64,000 nt of DNA from Thermococcus argininiproducens (GTDB taxonomy: Archaea > Methanobacteriota_B > Thermococci > Thermococcales > Thermococcaceae). The translations under genes were made by a program, and so were the position numbers. The stretch covers positions 186,001-250,000 of the forward strand of contig NZ_CP080572.1 in NCBI RefSeq assembly GCF_023746595.1. Direction: 5' to 3'. Each line of letters starts with the position of its first letter. Within the stretch, counting starts at the first letter, position 1. Below the pieces are notes generated by a model that saw only the letters and a program-made list of their open reading frames with translations, was not told the DNA's origin and did not search any database. Positions 7,504 to 16,182 of this stretch are shown one piece after another.

Positions 7504-8424
7504 TTAAGGGGCGATTATTTTATATGTTCCAACGCTTCCATTTCTAAATTTTATGTAAACCATTCTATCTTCAAGCTTCATGGCATCTGGAGTCTTGTCA
7601 AGCCTTTTGCATGCTATCTTAACCAAATGTTTGCTTGTAAAGACACAAAGCCCATTTTTCTGCTTTCCCCCTTCATTCGCAAGGAAGTAGGCAACAGCAA
7701 CGTATTTATCATTCGCATCAACCCAAAAGCCTGCGCCAAGGGCACTACCATCAATGCTTGCAACACGAGCTTTTCTAACATTACTTTCTTCGATAAGATA
7801 CAAGTCTCCATTGGTTCTAACCCATAAAAATTTAGTTTCAACATATGTTGCTACAAAATAAAGCCCATCCTCAATAATTTTGACATTGGATATTACGAAT
7901 CCTCCCGGAATGCTGGGACATATTTCAGTGATAACCCCTCCAGTAGTAGCATTTACCACATAGATACAGGATTTAACTCCTTGCTCATAACTTCCATGCT
8001 TAATGAAGAAAAGAGTGTCATTTTCGTAGTATTGAGGTAAAGTCATGCCACTAAATTTTCTCTCCCATACCTTAGTAAGGTTGTAGTCCAAAAACAACAT
8101 CGAAGTATCTCCAAGAGGATCACCCGGATAATAAGCGTACAGCAGGATTCCATCCGAAAGACAAAGATACTCACCAGTAACACCCTCCAATGTAAAATTA
8201 GCCAAAATTGTATTGCCCCCAACTATAGTGAAACTCACGTAGTGGGCAAGACGATACTGGTAGGAACTGACTTTCACTTCAAACGGGCACTGTTTAAAGA
8301 GAGCGTTATAGTCCTCAAAACTACGATTTGATGCGTCTTTTGACTCTATTATTAAGCCTTTAGGAGAAAGATAAAAAATTAGAGAAAATAAAAATACAAA
8401 AATTAAAAATCCTTTTTTATTCAT
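7504..8424 (-). CDS. secreted/anchored beta-propeller-like protein, cassette 1
   Basis: A 306-residue protein with an N-terminal hydrophobic signal/anchor (residues 6-21) followed by beta-rich repeats with propeller-type words: LLYAYYPGDP, YVVNATTGGVI, LWVRTNGDLYLI, NDKYVAVAYF. It carries several N-glycosylation-type sequons and cysteines spaced along the chain. I start it at ATG 8424, with a GGTGATTTT ribosome site, rather than the longer upstream codon that would overlap the previous gene. It follows the coiled-coil gene by 14 bp, so the two form an operon. The same order of gene types recurs at 16334-19366, although the propeller partner there is longer and carries PEGA repeats. Function unknown. 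Confidence 0.65.
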   Translation of the reverse strand: MNKKGFLIFVFLFSLIFYLSPKGLIIESKDASNRSFEDYNALFKQCPFEVKVSSYQYRLAHYVSFTIVGGNTILANFTLEGVTGEYLCLSDGILLYAYYPGDPLGDTSMLFLDYNLTKVWERKFSGMTLPQYYENDTLFFIKHGSYEQGVKSCIYVVNATTGGVITEICPSIPGGFVISNVKIIEDGLYFVATYVETKFLWVRTNGDLYLIEESNVRKARVASIDGSALGAGFWVDANDKYVAVAYFLANEGGKQKNGLCVFTSKHLVKIACKRLDKTPDAMKLEDRMVYIKFRNGSVGTYKIIAP

Positions 8425-8438
8425 CAAAATCACCCGGT

Positions 8439-9875
8439 TTAACCAAACTTGATTATCCAATCCCACCCACACTGACTCCCATATTCATCTCTTGTACATA
8501 TTACAAAATTTTGAGATTTCGACTCATCCGGAGCGAAACATCCTCCACAGTGTTTATTTGCCCATTTACAAAAACTTCCAACATCTCCATTTTTACAACA
8601 GGATAATACCCCAGCATAGACATAAAGCTTATAGTATTCGGCATAGTGACCTAAATCGGGTTCTGAAAGTAGTTTCAACCGATAATTTATTACCCAACAT
8701 CCAGTTTTGTTGCATTCAAATTGCCAAATAATATTGCTTTCTTGATATGTGCCTTCTTTTGGATTATAGGCGGACCCATCGTAGAATAGCTTTACTTGTA
8801 TTGACCCCGCATCTTTAAAGCTATAGAACCCCCTAGAATTCGCTTTTTCTACAGCCCAGTCCCAATACTTCTTTACATCTGTACTAGTAGAGGGAAACTC
8901 ATAAGTACAATACTCTCCCCAGAATTTAGTAGCATTAGGGGAACTAGAATCATAAAGCCCGACCCAAACTGCTACTGGGTAGAAGAATGAGTAATACACT
9001 AACGGTGCTGATTCAGCGTTGCTTGGATCATTGACTCCTGGTAATGTGTCTTTATCTCCATAATCAAAATAACATGTTACACTCAAACATGAACTTCCCT
9101 CGTTTATTCCCCCGAAGTTGTAGGCAAGTGACTGTATTCCTGCTGTTTTCATGATTATTTGTTTTCTTCCAAGTTCTTTAAGCTTTTTGAGTGTTTGCAG
9201 TTTATCCCTCTCCTCTAAGTAAGCATAAATTCTATCCCAAATCTGCTTCTTCTTTTCTATTAGCCCTAAAGCATCTTCAACTGTAGCATTACCAGCTTTT
9301 ATTTCCTTAATTGTTTCCTTAAGCTCCATATCAGTCTCAATATGCTCGTCAAAAGTCAGCTCACCACCCTGCCTGTAAAAAGCAATAAGCCAATCCAAGT
9401 CAACGTCTTTCCTAACAGGATGAACCTTCTCTATGTATTGCCTAACCAACACATCCTCCCTAGGAAGCCTGTAATAAAGAACCTCAACACCATAAGGCGT
9501 TTTCCTCGTATACTTTTTAACTAACTCTAAGCTTAGCTTTTGCCTTTTATAAGCCTCAAGTTCACTCTTCAAAAGCTGTACCTCATCCTCAAGCTTGACG
9601 ATTTTCTCAAGGGTTTCAACGCTTTTAGTTCTGTTGAGTTCTGTATAAAGCTTTTGCAACTCTGCTTCATTCTGATTAATCAACCTTGTCAAATTCTCAA
9701 TTTTTAAGTTAATCTCACTCAAAGCCTTGTCAACATCAAAACCCTGACAAGAACTGCAAGCACTGCAAATCCCAGAGCGAACCGGAACTCTTTCAACCTC
9801 CTGAAATTCTTCAGCAAAAGCAAAACTACTCAAAAACAACACTCCAACCACGAACAACACTACCCACCTTTGCAT
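8439..9875 (-). CDS. secreted coiled-coil/Cys-rich protein, cassette 1
   Basis: A 478-residue exported protein. The signal peptide (1-21, ending FAFA) is followed by a Cys cluster CSACSSCQG, a long heptad-rich coiled coil (about residues 45-105), a helical middle with the conserved YTRKT.YGVEVLYYRLPRE block, and a beta-rich C-terminal domain with about ten cysteines (CCKNGDVGSFCKWANKHCGGC). Start ATG 9875 is preferred because the signal peptide then begins correctly and a GAGGAGGGGG site lies upstream. It is a clear paralogue of 17954-19366: same Cys positions, same CFAPD.S.SQNF block near the end, same downstream partner type. I recognise no described family; a cell-surface or extracellular role is inferred. 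Confidence 0.75.
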   Translation of the reverse strand: MQRWVVLFVVGVLFLSSFAFAEEFQEVERVPVRSGICSACSSCQGFDVDKALSEINLKIENLTRLINQNEAELQKLYTELNRTKSVETLEKIVKLEDEVQLLKSELEAYKRQKLSLELVKKYTRKTPYGVEVLYYRLPREDVLVRQYIEKVHPVRKDVDLDWLIAFYRQGGELTFDEHIETDMELKETIKEIKAGNATVEDALGLIEKKKQIWDRIYAYLEERDKLQTLKKLKELGRKQIIMKTAGIQSLAYNFGGINEGSSCLSVTCYFDYGDKDTLPGVNDPSNAESAPLVYYSFFYPVAVWVGLYDSSSPNATKFWGEYCTYEFPSTSTDVKKYWDWAVEKANSRGFYSFKDAGSIQVKLFYDGSAYNPKEGTYQESNIIWQFECNKTGCWVINYRLKLLSEPDLGHYAEYYKLYVYAGVLSCCKNGDVGSFCKWANKHCGGCFAPDESKSQNFVICTRDEYGSQCGWDWIIKFG

Positions 9876-9908
9876 TCGCCCCCTCCTCAAACAGACCACT
9901 CAATAATA

Positions 9909-9939
9909 CTATAAACAAAAGTAGTATAAAAACATTTTG
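9909..9939 (-). promoter_or_regulatory. promoter of cassette 1, conserved with cassette 2
   Basis: On the minus strand, CAAAAT + GTTTTTATA + CTACTT (9939-9919) matches the sequence at 19428-19408 upstream of the paralogous gene in 19 of 21 positions, at nearly the same distance from the start codon (44 versus 42 bp). The TTTTTATA core is a TATA box. A second TATA-like GTTTATAGT follows at 9917-9909. Conservation beyond the TATA core suggests shared regulation. Confidence 0.55.
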
Positions 9940-10060
9940 CCTTCATAATATCCATTAATTACACAATAACAATCCAAACTAAATCTAGAATAGTAAAAAT
10001 AAGGACACAGCAGAAACCTAAATATATCCCCTCCGCCCAATCTAATTAAAGGGAGAGCAC

Positions 10061-11047
10061 ATGAAGACAGAAGAAGTTATATGGGGAGCTGTTGCCCTTA
10101 TAATCCTCTACCTTGCATGGAAAACAATAGGCCCTCTGCTGTCAGCAATATTCTTCGCTGGAGTTTTAGCCTATGCGGTGCTGCCCCTTCACAGGCGTCT
10201 TATACAGAAGACAACACCAAAAAACTCTGCTTTACTGCTAATAGCATTCGTTATTGGGATCTCTGCTTTGATAACAGCCGAGCTTGTCCTGATTATAAAA
10301 AATCTTATCATATCTTTTTACGAGGACATAATGACCTTTGTCTCATGGAGCCTGGAACTTGAACTTCCCTTCGGAACACACGATGTTCTCCAGAAACTGT
10401 ACAGCCAGATTACGCCAAAACTGACTGAATATGTTCAGAACTACGCCTTTTCAGTTCCCAAATATCTCCTCCAGCTTGTGGTTTTCTTGGCAACGTTCTA
10501 CGCTTTCCTCTCAAACTCTGAAGAGATAAAACAACAAATACATGCCCTAATCCCTGGGGGGCATGAAGACTTAGGAAAGAAGCTCTTAAAAAGAGCTGAC
10601 GTTACTTTACAAGCCCTCATCCGAGCGTGGCTCCTCCTTAACATTGCTAAAGGGATTTTCATGACCCTAGGGTTTTGGGTATTTGGGATTACAGACTTCT
10701 CAACCGCCCTGCTACTAGGATTACTAACCATGCTCTTCAGCTTTATTCCCCTATTCGAAGGGTGGATGATATGGCTTGTTGGGGCGTTATACCTCTTTAA
10801 AAGCGGGATGCTTCTTAAAGGCATAGTACTTTCAATCTACGGTGCAGTTTTAGTATCACCTCTCCCTGACTTTACTATAAGACCCAGATTGGTGGCTAAA
10901 GAGGCAAAACTAGATGAAACAATGGTACTTGTAGGAATGATTGGCGGAGCATGGAGTTTTGGAATAAAGGGACTAATAATCGGCCCCATAGTACTAAATT
11001 TAGTAGTAGCTCTATTAAAAGAGTGGAAAAGACTCAAAGCTCTGTAG
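10061..11047 (+). CDS. AI-2E-family transporter (UPF0118)
   Basis: A 328-residue polytopic membrane protein of the AI-2 exporter/TqsA (UPF0118) family. There are about seven or eight hydrophobic segments. The middle soluble section, with a helical hairpin at 90-130, and the C-terminal PxxxxxxxxxPxLxxxxxxL-like helices (IIGPIVLNLVVALLKEW) fit the family. Members have been linked to export of small molecules or Na+/H+ antiport; the archaeal substrate is unknown. The start ATG follows AAAGGGAGAG. Its 3' end overlaps the convergent nicotinamidase gene by 14 bp. Confidence 0.82.
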   Translation: MKTEEVIWGAVALIILYLAWKTIGPLLSAIFFAGVLAYAVLPLHRRLIQKTTPKNSALLLIAFVIGISALITAELVLIIKNLIISFYEDIMTFVSWSLELELPFGTHDVLQKLYSQITPKLTEYVQNYAFSVPKYLLQLVVFLATFYAFLSNSEEIKQQIHALIPGGHEDLGKKLLKRADVTLQALIRAWLLLNIAKGIFMTLGFWVFGITDFSTALLLGLLTMLFSFIPLFEGWMIWLVGALYLFKSGMLLKGIVLSIYGAVLVSPLPDFTIRPRLVAKEAKLDETMVLVGMIGGAWSFGIKGLIIGPIVLNLVVALLKEWKRLKAL

Positions 11048-11579
11048 AATCAATAATATTTGCCCCTCTTTCTCTTAACTCTCTTAGGGCTCTTTTTTCG
11101 TCTTCCGCATTTATACCTTTTATTGCGTCTTGAAGAAGATAAACTTCAAAGCCCTCTTTCAATGCATCTAAGGCCGTTGCTCTAACACAGTACTCAGTTG
11201 CAACCCCACAGAGATAGACTTTTTTAACTCCTCTCTCGTTGAGGATTTCAGCTAAGTTCGTTCCTTCAAAGCCTGAATAGGCCTCTTTATCTGGCTCATC
11301 TGCTTTCGAGATTATTATCGCATCCTCGGGAAGTTCAACTACTATCTCTGCCCCTTCAGTGTTTTGGACACAGTGCCTAGGCCATGGTCCCCCTCTCTCC
11401 TTGAAACTCACGTGATTGGGTGGATGCCAATCTCTGGTGGCAACTATTAGTGATCCCCTTTTCTTAAACGTTTTAACAAGATCTTCAATCTTTGGGATTA
11501 TCTTGTCCCCTTCTGGCACTGCTAATGCTCCTCCAGGCATAAAATCCCTCTGCATATCAACTATTATCAAAGCCTCCAT
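11034..11579 (-). CDS. pncA: nicotinamidase (pyrazinamidase/nicotinamidase)
   Basis: A 181-residue isochorismatase-fold amidase that hydrolyses nicotinamide to nicotinate in NAD salvage. The catalytic triad D8, K92 and C131 (CGVATEYC) is in place, and D50, H52 and H69 form the metal site (ATRDWHPPNH, PRHC). The length and motifs closely follow the structurally known Pyrococcus horikoshii enzyme. It begins two bases after the stop of the upstream small gene, so both are cotranscribed. Confidence 0.92.
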   Translation of the reverse strand: MEALIIVDMQRDFMPGGALAVPEGDKIIPKIEDLVKTFKKRGSLIVATRDWHPPNHVSFKERGGPWPRHCVQNTEGAEIVVELPEDAIIISKADEPDKEAYSGFEGTNLAEILNERGVKKVYLCGVATEYCVRATALDALKEGFEVYLLQDAIKGINAEDEKRALRELRERGANIIDSTEL

Positions 11580-11581
11580 CT

Positions 11582-11992
11582 CTATCCCTCCAGTTTATCT
11601 TTAAATCTAGACATATCAATTCCCTTATCAATCCCATAAAGATATCCAAGAATCTTTTTGTCTAACTCTCCGTACCTCTCAGAGAATTTCTCTAAATCCT
11701 CAAGAACCTCAAGGTGACTCCACCCTAACTGTTGAGCAATGTAATTTATCATCTCACCAAATACATCTTCATGAGTCTCTACTTTTTTAAGAGCCTCTTC
11801 ATTAATTATAAGTTTCTCTCCTCTTTGCTCAATTATCCCTCTTTTTATCGCCTCATCAACGAGGTTTTTAGCCTCAATGTAATCCATAAGACCAAGCTTG
11901 AGCACGAGCGTGCCGATTAACTCAGGCTTTGAGAATTCATTTGAACCCTTATAGAGAATAGCATGTCTCAAAGCTTCCACGGATTCCACCAA
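11582..11992 (-). CDS. archaeal DUF2240-like protein
   Basis: A 136-residue helical protein, without signal peptide, that reads as two small helix-turn-helix-like modules (SKPELIGTLVLKLGLMDYIEAKNLVDEAIKRG in short blocks, then a GWSHLEVLEDLEKF region). This arrangement matches my memory of the archaeal DUF2240 family, for which no function is known. It is the first gene of a two-gene operon with the nicotinamidase, but this is a weak hint of function. Confidence 0.6.
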   Translation of the reverse strand: MVESVEALRHAILYKGSNEFSKPELIGTLVLKLGLMDYIEAKNLVDEAIKRGIIEQRGEKLIINEEALKKVETHEDVFGEMINYIAQQLGWSHLEVLEDLEKFSERYGELDKKILGYLYGIDKGIDMSRFKDKLEG

Positions 11993-12033
11993 TTATAAAT
12001 AAGAACTCAAAAAATAAAAAGTTTTGCAAATTG

Positions 12034-12066
12034 ACCTCCTTCCTGCCCTAATGGACGAAGTCTGAT
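12034..12066 (+). repeat. short IS200/IS605-like hairpin fragment
   Basis: GACCTCCTTCCTGCCC-TAATG-GACGAAG repeats the core of the other remnants, with the same GACCTCCTNCCTGCC start and a degenerate stem. It lies in the gap between the DUF2240-like gene's upstream region and the membrane protein's 3' end. Assignment is by similarity to the longer copies in this window. Confidence 0.4.
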
Positions 12067-12072
12067 TATATA

Positions 12073-12708
12073 TCACGGACCAACTCCACCTCCACCCCAG
12101 AAAAACATTTCAAATGGGAAATCAAAGAGTTCTGAGAGTCTCCCGCCAGGGGACTGGGGATAGAAAAGGTAGGCTGTTTTAAGCTCTTTTACGCGTTTTC
12201 CTTCCATTTCATAAATATAGAGTTTTACCACTGGCAAAAACGGATATCCCTGAGCGATTACAACCTGATCAACTCTTCTGACTATTAGGCCCTCCTTTTT
12301 TGAATCTAATAGTTTGTAACCTTTTAACAGTCCAGTTGAAGGAGTACCAAGCTTTTGAATTCCTTCGATATCAAACCTGTAAAATTCATCAACTTTCATA
12401 TCTTCAAAAACTTCTGTAGAAGTTAGATGGGTTTCAGTCATGGTGAATGAATACAGAGAGAGATAGTAGTCCGTTGCCTTAAACGCTGAAACGGACCAAA
12501 CCAAAAGGCCTATGAAAAGCCAAGGGAGAAAACGCTTAAAAAATGGCCAAAGGCCACCTCTTATATCAGTAAATTTAAACTCCTTTTTGAGTAAATAATT
12601 TCTATTAAGATAAGCGCCATAGAGTATTATTCCCAAGCCACCAATATAATAAAATGCTATCGTGATAAGATAAGCCCCATATTCCGGACCATGCTCAAGG
12701 TACACCAT
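12073..12708 (-). CDS. hypothetical membrane protein
   Basis: A 211-residue protein with two hydrophobic helices in the first 85 residues (about 9-32 and 57-75) and then a soluble C-terminal domain of about 130 residues ending in a Phe/Gly-rich tail (FFWGGGG). ATG 12708 is chosen over GTG 12717 because GAGGTG then lies at a proper distance. No family recognised. Its promoter region is shared with the divergent thioesterase gene. Confidence 0.6.
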   Translation of the reverse strand: MVYLEHGPEYGAYLITIAFYYIGGLGIILYGAYLNRNYLLKKEFKFTDIRGGLWPFFKRFLPWLFIGLLVWSVSAFKATDYYLSLYSFTMTETHLTSTEVFEDMKVDEFYRFDIEGIQKLGTPSTGLLKGYKLLDSKKEGLIVRRVDQVVIAQGYPFLPVVKLYIYEMEGKRVKELKTAYLFYPQSPGGRLSELFDFPFEMFFWGGGGVGP

Positions 12709-12809
12709 TTTTCCCACCTCAGATAATAAAATCCTATAAAATTTAAAAACTTTTTCAACAATGTAAAAGTTTATATTTCAGTGGATTAAAATGGACTGGG
12801 GTGATACAA

Positions 12810-13196
12810 ATGGAACAAAGAACCCACCGTTTAACTTCAAAAGATCTCGTTGGAAAAGTGAGAAAGATTGGAGAGGGATACGCAGAAGTTGAGCTTAAGG
12901 CCATAGAAGAAATGAGAGTAGATGAATACGGATTAATTCATGGAGGTTTTACATTTGGCCTTGCAGACTACGCAGCGATGCTTGCAGTTAACGAGCCCAC
13001 TGTAGTACTGGGAAGGGCAGAGGTAAAGTTTACCAAACCCGTTAAGATTGGAGACAAACTCTTAGCAAAGGCAAAAATAACGGAAGACCAAGGAAGGAGA
13101 AAAATAGTATTCGTTGAGGTTTTTAACCAAGAGAATGATAAAGTTTTCGAGGGGACGTTTTACTGCTACGTTTTAGAGAAGCATGTCCTCGACTGA
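12810..13196 (+). CDS. hotdog-fold thioesterase (PaaI-like)
   Basis: A 128-residue single-domain hotdog protein. The HGGFTFGLADYAAM block carries the helix and Asp typical of PaaI/YdiI-type acyl-CoA thioesterases, and RAEVKFTKPVKIGD is the typical central strand pair. The start ATG 12810 follows GGGGTGA. TATA-like AGTTTATATTTC is at about 12767-12778. The acyl-CoA substrate is unknown. The downstream region ends in a hairpin fragment. Confidence 0.8.
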   Translation: MEQRTHRLTSKDLVGKVRKIGEGYAEVELKAIEEMRVDEYGLIHGGFTFGLADYAAMLAVNEPTVVLGRAEVKFTKPVKIGDKLLAKAKITEDQGRRKIVFVEVFNQENDKVFEGTFYCYVLEKHVLD

Positions 13197-13236
13197 CCTA
13201 CTTTCGCTCTAAAGAGTGAAGCTTCCAGCCCATAGG
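13193..13236 (+). repeat. hairpin fragment resembling IS200/IS605-type remnants
   Basis: CTGACCTACTTTCGCTCTAA followed by AGAGTGAAGCTTCC shows the same layout as the other copies: GACCTNCTT, a stem with an AA loop, then GAAGCTTCCA in place of GAGGCTTCCAAC. It overlaps the end of the thioesterase gene and precedes the PadR promoter. The copy is degenerate. Confidence 0.35.
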
Positions 13237-13263
13237 AGACGTGAACTTCCATCTTACAAAACT

Positions 13264-13307
13264 TTTTTATATGATAATATCGAAACTCGATATCGTGATC
13301 CGATATG
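13264..13307 (+). promoter_or_regulatory. PadR-MFS operon promoter with two overlapping operators
   Basis: A TATA box (TTTTTATATG, 13264-13273) is followed by ATATCG (13277-13282), five bases, CGATATCG (13288-13295), five bases and CGATAT (13301-13306). This makes two copies of the dyad ATATCG-N5-CGATAT that share their central ATAT. The last half-site overlaps the ATG at 13305. The site covers the expected transcription start, so a bound PadR dimer pair would block initiation. There is almost no leader, so the mRNA is probably leaderless. Confidence 0.75.
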
Positions 13308-13616
13308 ATGAGACGTCTCATTCTCGGCTTTATGGGTCTACATATTCTCCACCATGCAAGCAAAGAGCCTATAAGTGGAAGTTTTATGATGGAAGAACTC
13401 AAAAAACATGATTATAATGTCAGTCCTGGGACAATGTATCCCTTACTCCAAAAAATGGAGAGATTAGGCCTCTTAAAAAGCCACTGGGAAATACGAAATG
13501 GCAGGCGTGTTAGGTTCTACGAAATAACCCCCAAAGGTCTTCAAATGCTTGAAGAAGGAAAAAAGAGAATAAAAGAGCTCTGTATGGAGATCTTGGGTGA
13601 TCCACATGAGCAATGA
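13305..13616 (+). CDS. PadR-family transcriptional regulator
   Basis: A 103-residue winged-helix protein. The PadR pattern is clear: an N-terminal helix (ILGFMGLHILHHA), recognition region SPGTMYPLLQKMERLGLL and a wing followed by FYEITPKGLQMLEEGK with a C-terminal dimer helix. PadR proteins usually repress an adjacent transporter and release it on ligand binding. Here the gene overlaps the MFS transporter by 11 bp, so the two are cotranscribed. A second ATG at 13308 could also serve as start; the double operator overlapping the start region implies autoregulation. Confidence 0.88.
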   Translation: MMRRLILGFMGLHILHHASKEPISGSFMMEELKKHDYNVSPGTMYPLLQKMERLGLLKSHWEIRNGRRVRFYEITPKGLQMLEEGKKRIKELCMEILGDPHEQ

Positions 13617-14787
13617 ACAAAAGAAGATCTTTGGAATAAGCTGGAACGTATTCCTCCTTGGTCTTGTAAGTTTTTTAAATGACATGAGCAGTGAAATGAT
13701 AGCACCAATAGTCCCTACATATTTGACAGACGTTCTTGGGATTGGAAAGGCCATAAGTGGTTCAATAATGGGACTCATAGAGAGTTTAAGTTCACTATTT
13801 AAAGTTCTTTTTGGTTACATAAGTGATGTTTTTAGGAAAAGAAAAGTATTTGTTGCTCTTGGTTACCTACTATCAACAATATCAAAAGGTGCTTTAGCGT
13901 TTACACGCTCATGGTGGGATTTTTTAACTCTCAGAGTTCTTGATAGAGTTGGAAAAGGCATAAGAACGGCCCCTAGGGATGCCCTTATAGCTGAATCAAG
14001 TGAAAAGGGAAAAAGCGGAAGATCATTTGGTTTTCACAGAATGATGGATACTCTTGGAGCCGTGGCTGGACCATTAGTTGCAATAGGTTTGTTAGCTCTC
14101 CTAAAGAATTACCCAATACGAGTAGCATACCAATATGTATTTTTGCTTTCAGCCATTCCAGGTATTGTAGGCATCTTACTAGTGGTGTTTTTGGTTAAAG
14201 ACAAGGGTGAAGAGGTTAAGAAAAAGATAAAGGGAATATCTGCTCTTAAAAGCCGAAATTTGCGGATGTTCTTAGGGATAGTCGCTCTTGGGGCTCTTGG
14301 GAGATACAGCTATGCATTTACACTTTGGAAGGCTAAGGAACTTGGCTATTCTGTCGTCCAAGGTCTCGGGTTTTATGCAATTTTCAATGCAATTTATGCT
14401 TTCTCAGCATATCCCATAGGATACTACTCAGATAAGGTCAGTAAAAAAAGTATCATAACTCTTGGCTTCGGAGTAGCAGCCCTAGCTTCACTTTTATTTG
14501 CGTATTCAAAAAACCTACCTATGCTTTTGGCGGCATTCATATTTTATGGCGTTTATATAGCCATTGAAGACACAATCCCAAGGGCTTATATGGCAGATCT
14601 TGCAAAGGATTTTGAAAAAGGAACTGTGATTGGAGCGTATCATACCATTTTCGGGATCTTCGTATTCCCTGCATCAATAATAGTGGGTTATCTTTGGCAA
14701 GAGTATTCCCTTAAGATAGGCTTTCTCTATGCAGCAATCATTAATACCCTTGCCATGATATTGATGGTGAGCTTTGTACGGGACTAA
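13606..14787 (+). CDS. MFS transporter (drug/efflux type) under PadR control
   Basis: A 393-residue major facilitator with about 12 hydrophobic segments. The loop 2-3 signature region (GYISDVFRKRK) and the DRVGKGIRTAPRDALIAES block place it with the archaeal/bacterial 'MFS_1' efflux-like proteins that share this RxGKGxRTxPRDA motif. Start ATG 13606 lies inside the padR gene with GGTGAT as ribosome site. The operon suggests PadR senses the exported compound; the substrate is unknown. Confidence 0.85.
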   Translation: MSNEQKKIFGISWNVFLLGLVSFLNDMSSEMIAPIVPTYLTDVLGIGKAISGSIMGLIESLSSLFKVLFGYISDVFRKRKVFVALGYLLSTISKGALAFTRSWWDFLTLRVLDRVGKGIRTAPRDALIAESSEKGKSGRSFGFHRMMDTLGAVAGPLVAIGLLALLKNYPIRVAYQYVFLLSAIPGIVGILLVVFLVKDKGEEVKKKIKGISALKSRNLRMFLGIVALGALGRYSYAFTLWKAKELGYSVVQGLGFYAIFNAIYAFSAYPIGYYSDKVSKKSIITLGFGVAALASLLFAYSKNLPMLLAAFIFYGVYIAIEDTIPRAYMADLAKDFEKGTVIGAYHTIFGIFVFPASIIVGYLWQEYSLKIGFLYAAIINTLAMILMVSFVRD

Positions 14788-14810
14788 GCCTGTCACTTCT
14801 CTATTATTTC

Positions 14811-14831
14811 CATTTGTAGTAAAAACAAATG
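14811..14831 (+). promoter_or_regulatory. perfect 7-bp inverted repeat upstream of asparaginase gene
   Basis: CATTTGT at 14811-14817 and ACAAATG at 14825-14831 are exact inverted copies around a 7-base spacer. It sits in the 126-bp gap after the MFS gene and about 80 bp before the asparaginase start. It could be an operator or the end hairpin of the MFS transcript. Confidence 0.3.
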
Positions 14832-14913
14832 ACAATAACACATCTCATCTTCAAAAGACTATTGTCAGAAAGACTAAAAAAGGAGTACACAAACAAAAAT
14901 GGGAGGTCAAAGA

Positions 14914-15909
14914 ATGAAAAGAATTTTAATCATTGGCACCGGTGGTACAATTGCAAGTACAAAGACTGAAGCAGGCTATAAAAGTGTCCTTAGTGTGGAC
15001 GAGATTCTCAATCTAGCCGGAATAAAACTAAGAAATGGATATAAAATAGACAGAGCCAATGTTCTGAACCTAGACAGCACTTTAATACAACCTGAAGACT
15101 GGGAAATTATAGCTAAGGAAGTTTTCAAAGCTCTTGACGAATACGACGGAATAGTTATAACCCACGGGACTGATACTCTAGGATATACGGCTTCAATGCT
15201 AAGTTTCATGTTAAGAAACGTTAACAAGCCAGTTGTGTTAACCGGTTCTATGCTACCGATCACAGAAAAGGGGAGTGACGCCCCCAGGAATCTCAAGGCT
15301 GCCATAAAGTTTGCAATGGAGGAGGTTGCAGGAGTTTTCGTTGCTTTCATGGACAAAATAATGCTTGGATGCAGAGCTTCTAAAGTTAGGGCTTTGGGAC
15401 TAAACGCTTTCATGAGTATAAACTATCCCGATGTTGCCTATGTAAAGGGTGAAAAGATTTTGTATAACATTTCCAAGGAAAAATTCAGACCAAATGGTGA
15501 GCCTCAACTGGATATAAAATACGATCCACGCGTTGTGTTTTTAAGAATCATTCCTGGACTAGGCGAGGAGGTTATAGAGGCTATCATTAACACAGGATAT
15601 AGAGGGATAGTTCTAGAAGGATACGGGGCTGGAGGTATTCCATATAGAAAGAGAAACCTACTGGATAAAATAAAAGAAATTGCTCCAAAAATCCCAGTGG
15701 TGATGACAACTCAAGCCATCCACGATGGGGTTGATATGACAAAATACGAAGTAGGACGAAAGGCATTAGAGACTGGAATCATCCCTGCAAAAGATATGAC
15801 AAAGGAAGCAACTGTTACAAAACTTATGTGGGCACTTGGACACACAAAAGACGTGGAAGAGGTAAGAAAAATAATGCACACGAACTACGTAAATGAAATA
15901 GAAGGTTAA
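14914..15909 (+). CDS. ansA: type I L-asparaginase
   Basis: A 331-residue cytosolic asparaginase that hydrolyses L-asparagine to aspartate and ammonia. The first active-site Thr lies in IGTGGTIAS (about residues 7-15), the second in THGTDTLGYTA, with the supporting KGSDAPRN segment. Length and motifs match the thermostable Pyrococcus/Thermococcus enzymes. ATG 14914 is preferred to the upstream ATG 14899 because GGGAGGTC lies just before it. The gene ends 4 bp inside a convergent small gene. Confidence 0.92.
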   Translation: MKRILIIGTGGTIASTKTEAGYKSVLSVDEILNLAGIKLRNGYKIDRANVLNLDSTLIQPEDWEIIAKEVFKALDEYDGIVITHGTDTLGYTASMLSFMLRNVNKPVVLTGSMLPITEKGSDAPRNLKAAIKFAMEEVAGVFVAFMDKIMLGCRASKVRALGLNAFMSINYPDVAYVKGEKILYNISKEKFRPNGEPQLDIKYDPRVVFLRIIPGLGEEVIEAIINTGYRGIVLEGYGAGGIPYRKRNLLDKIKEIAPKIPVVMTTQAIHDGVDMTKYEVGRKALETGIIPAKDMTKEATVTKLMWALGHTKDVEEVRKIMHTNYVNEIEG

Positions 15910-16124
15910 ACCTTTTCTAGCATCTCCACCATTTCTGGGGTTATCGTGAGAGGTTTTTTCACCTCATATACGTCTGCAACTTCCCAGATAACATCCCCTT
16001 TGTTAATTGCTTTAACATAGCGCTCTGCAAGCTCTTGAGCTTTCTCAAGAGAATCAGCCTCAATGACCCTTCTTACATACCATTTTCTTGAACCATATCT
16101 AAGTTTAAACTCGGCCATGTACAT
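15906..16124 (-). CDS. small conserved hypothetical protein
   Basis: A 72-residue alpha/beta protein: strand (AEFKLRYGSRKWYVRRVIEA), helix (SLEKAQELAERYVKAINKG), strand (VIWEVADVYEVKKP), short helix. This is a ferredoxin-like half-fold, as in several small archaeal proteins, without a known function. GGGTGGT sits before ATG 16124; ATG 16118 is an alternative. It is convergent with the asparaginase gene. Confidence 0.6.
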   Translation of the reverse strand: MYMAEFKLRYGSRKWYVRRVIEADSLEKAQELAERYVKAINKGDVIWEVADVYEVKKPLTITPEMVEMLEKV

Positions 16125-16182
16125 GGTTACCACCCATAAGAAGTTAACTTTAAGAATATAAAAGGTTTAAGTCCAATGAAGA

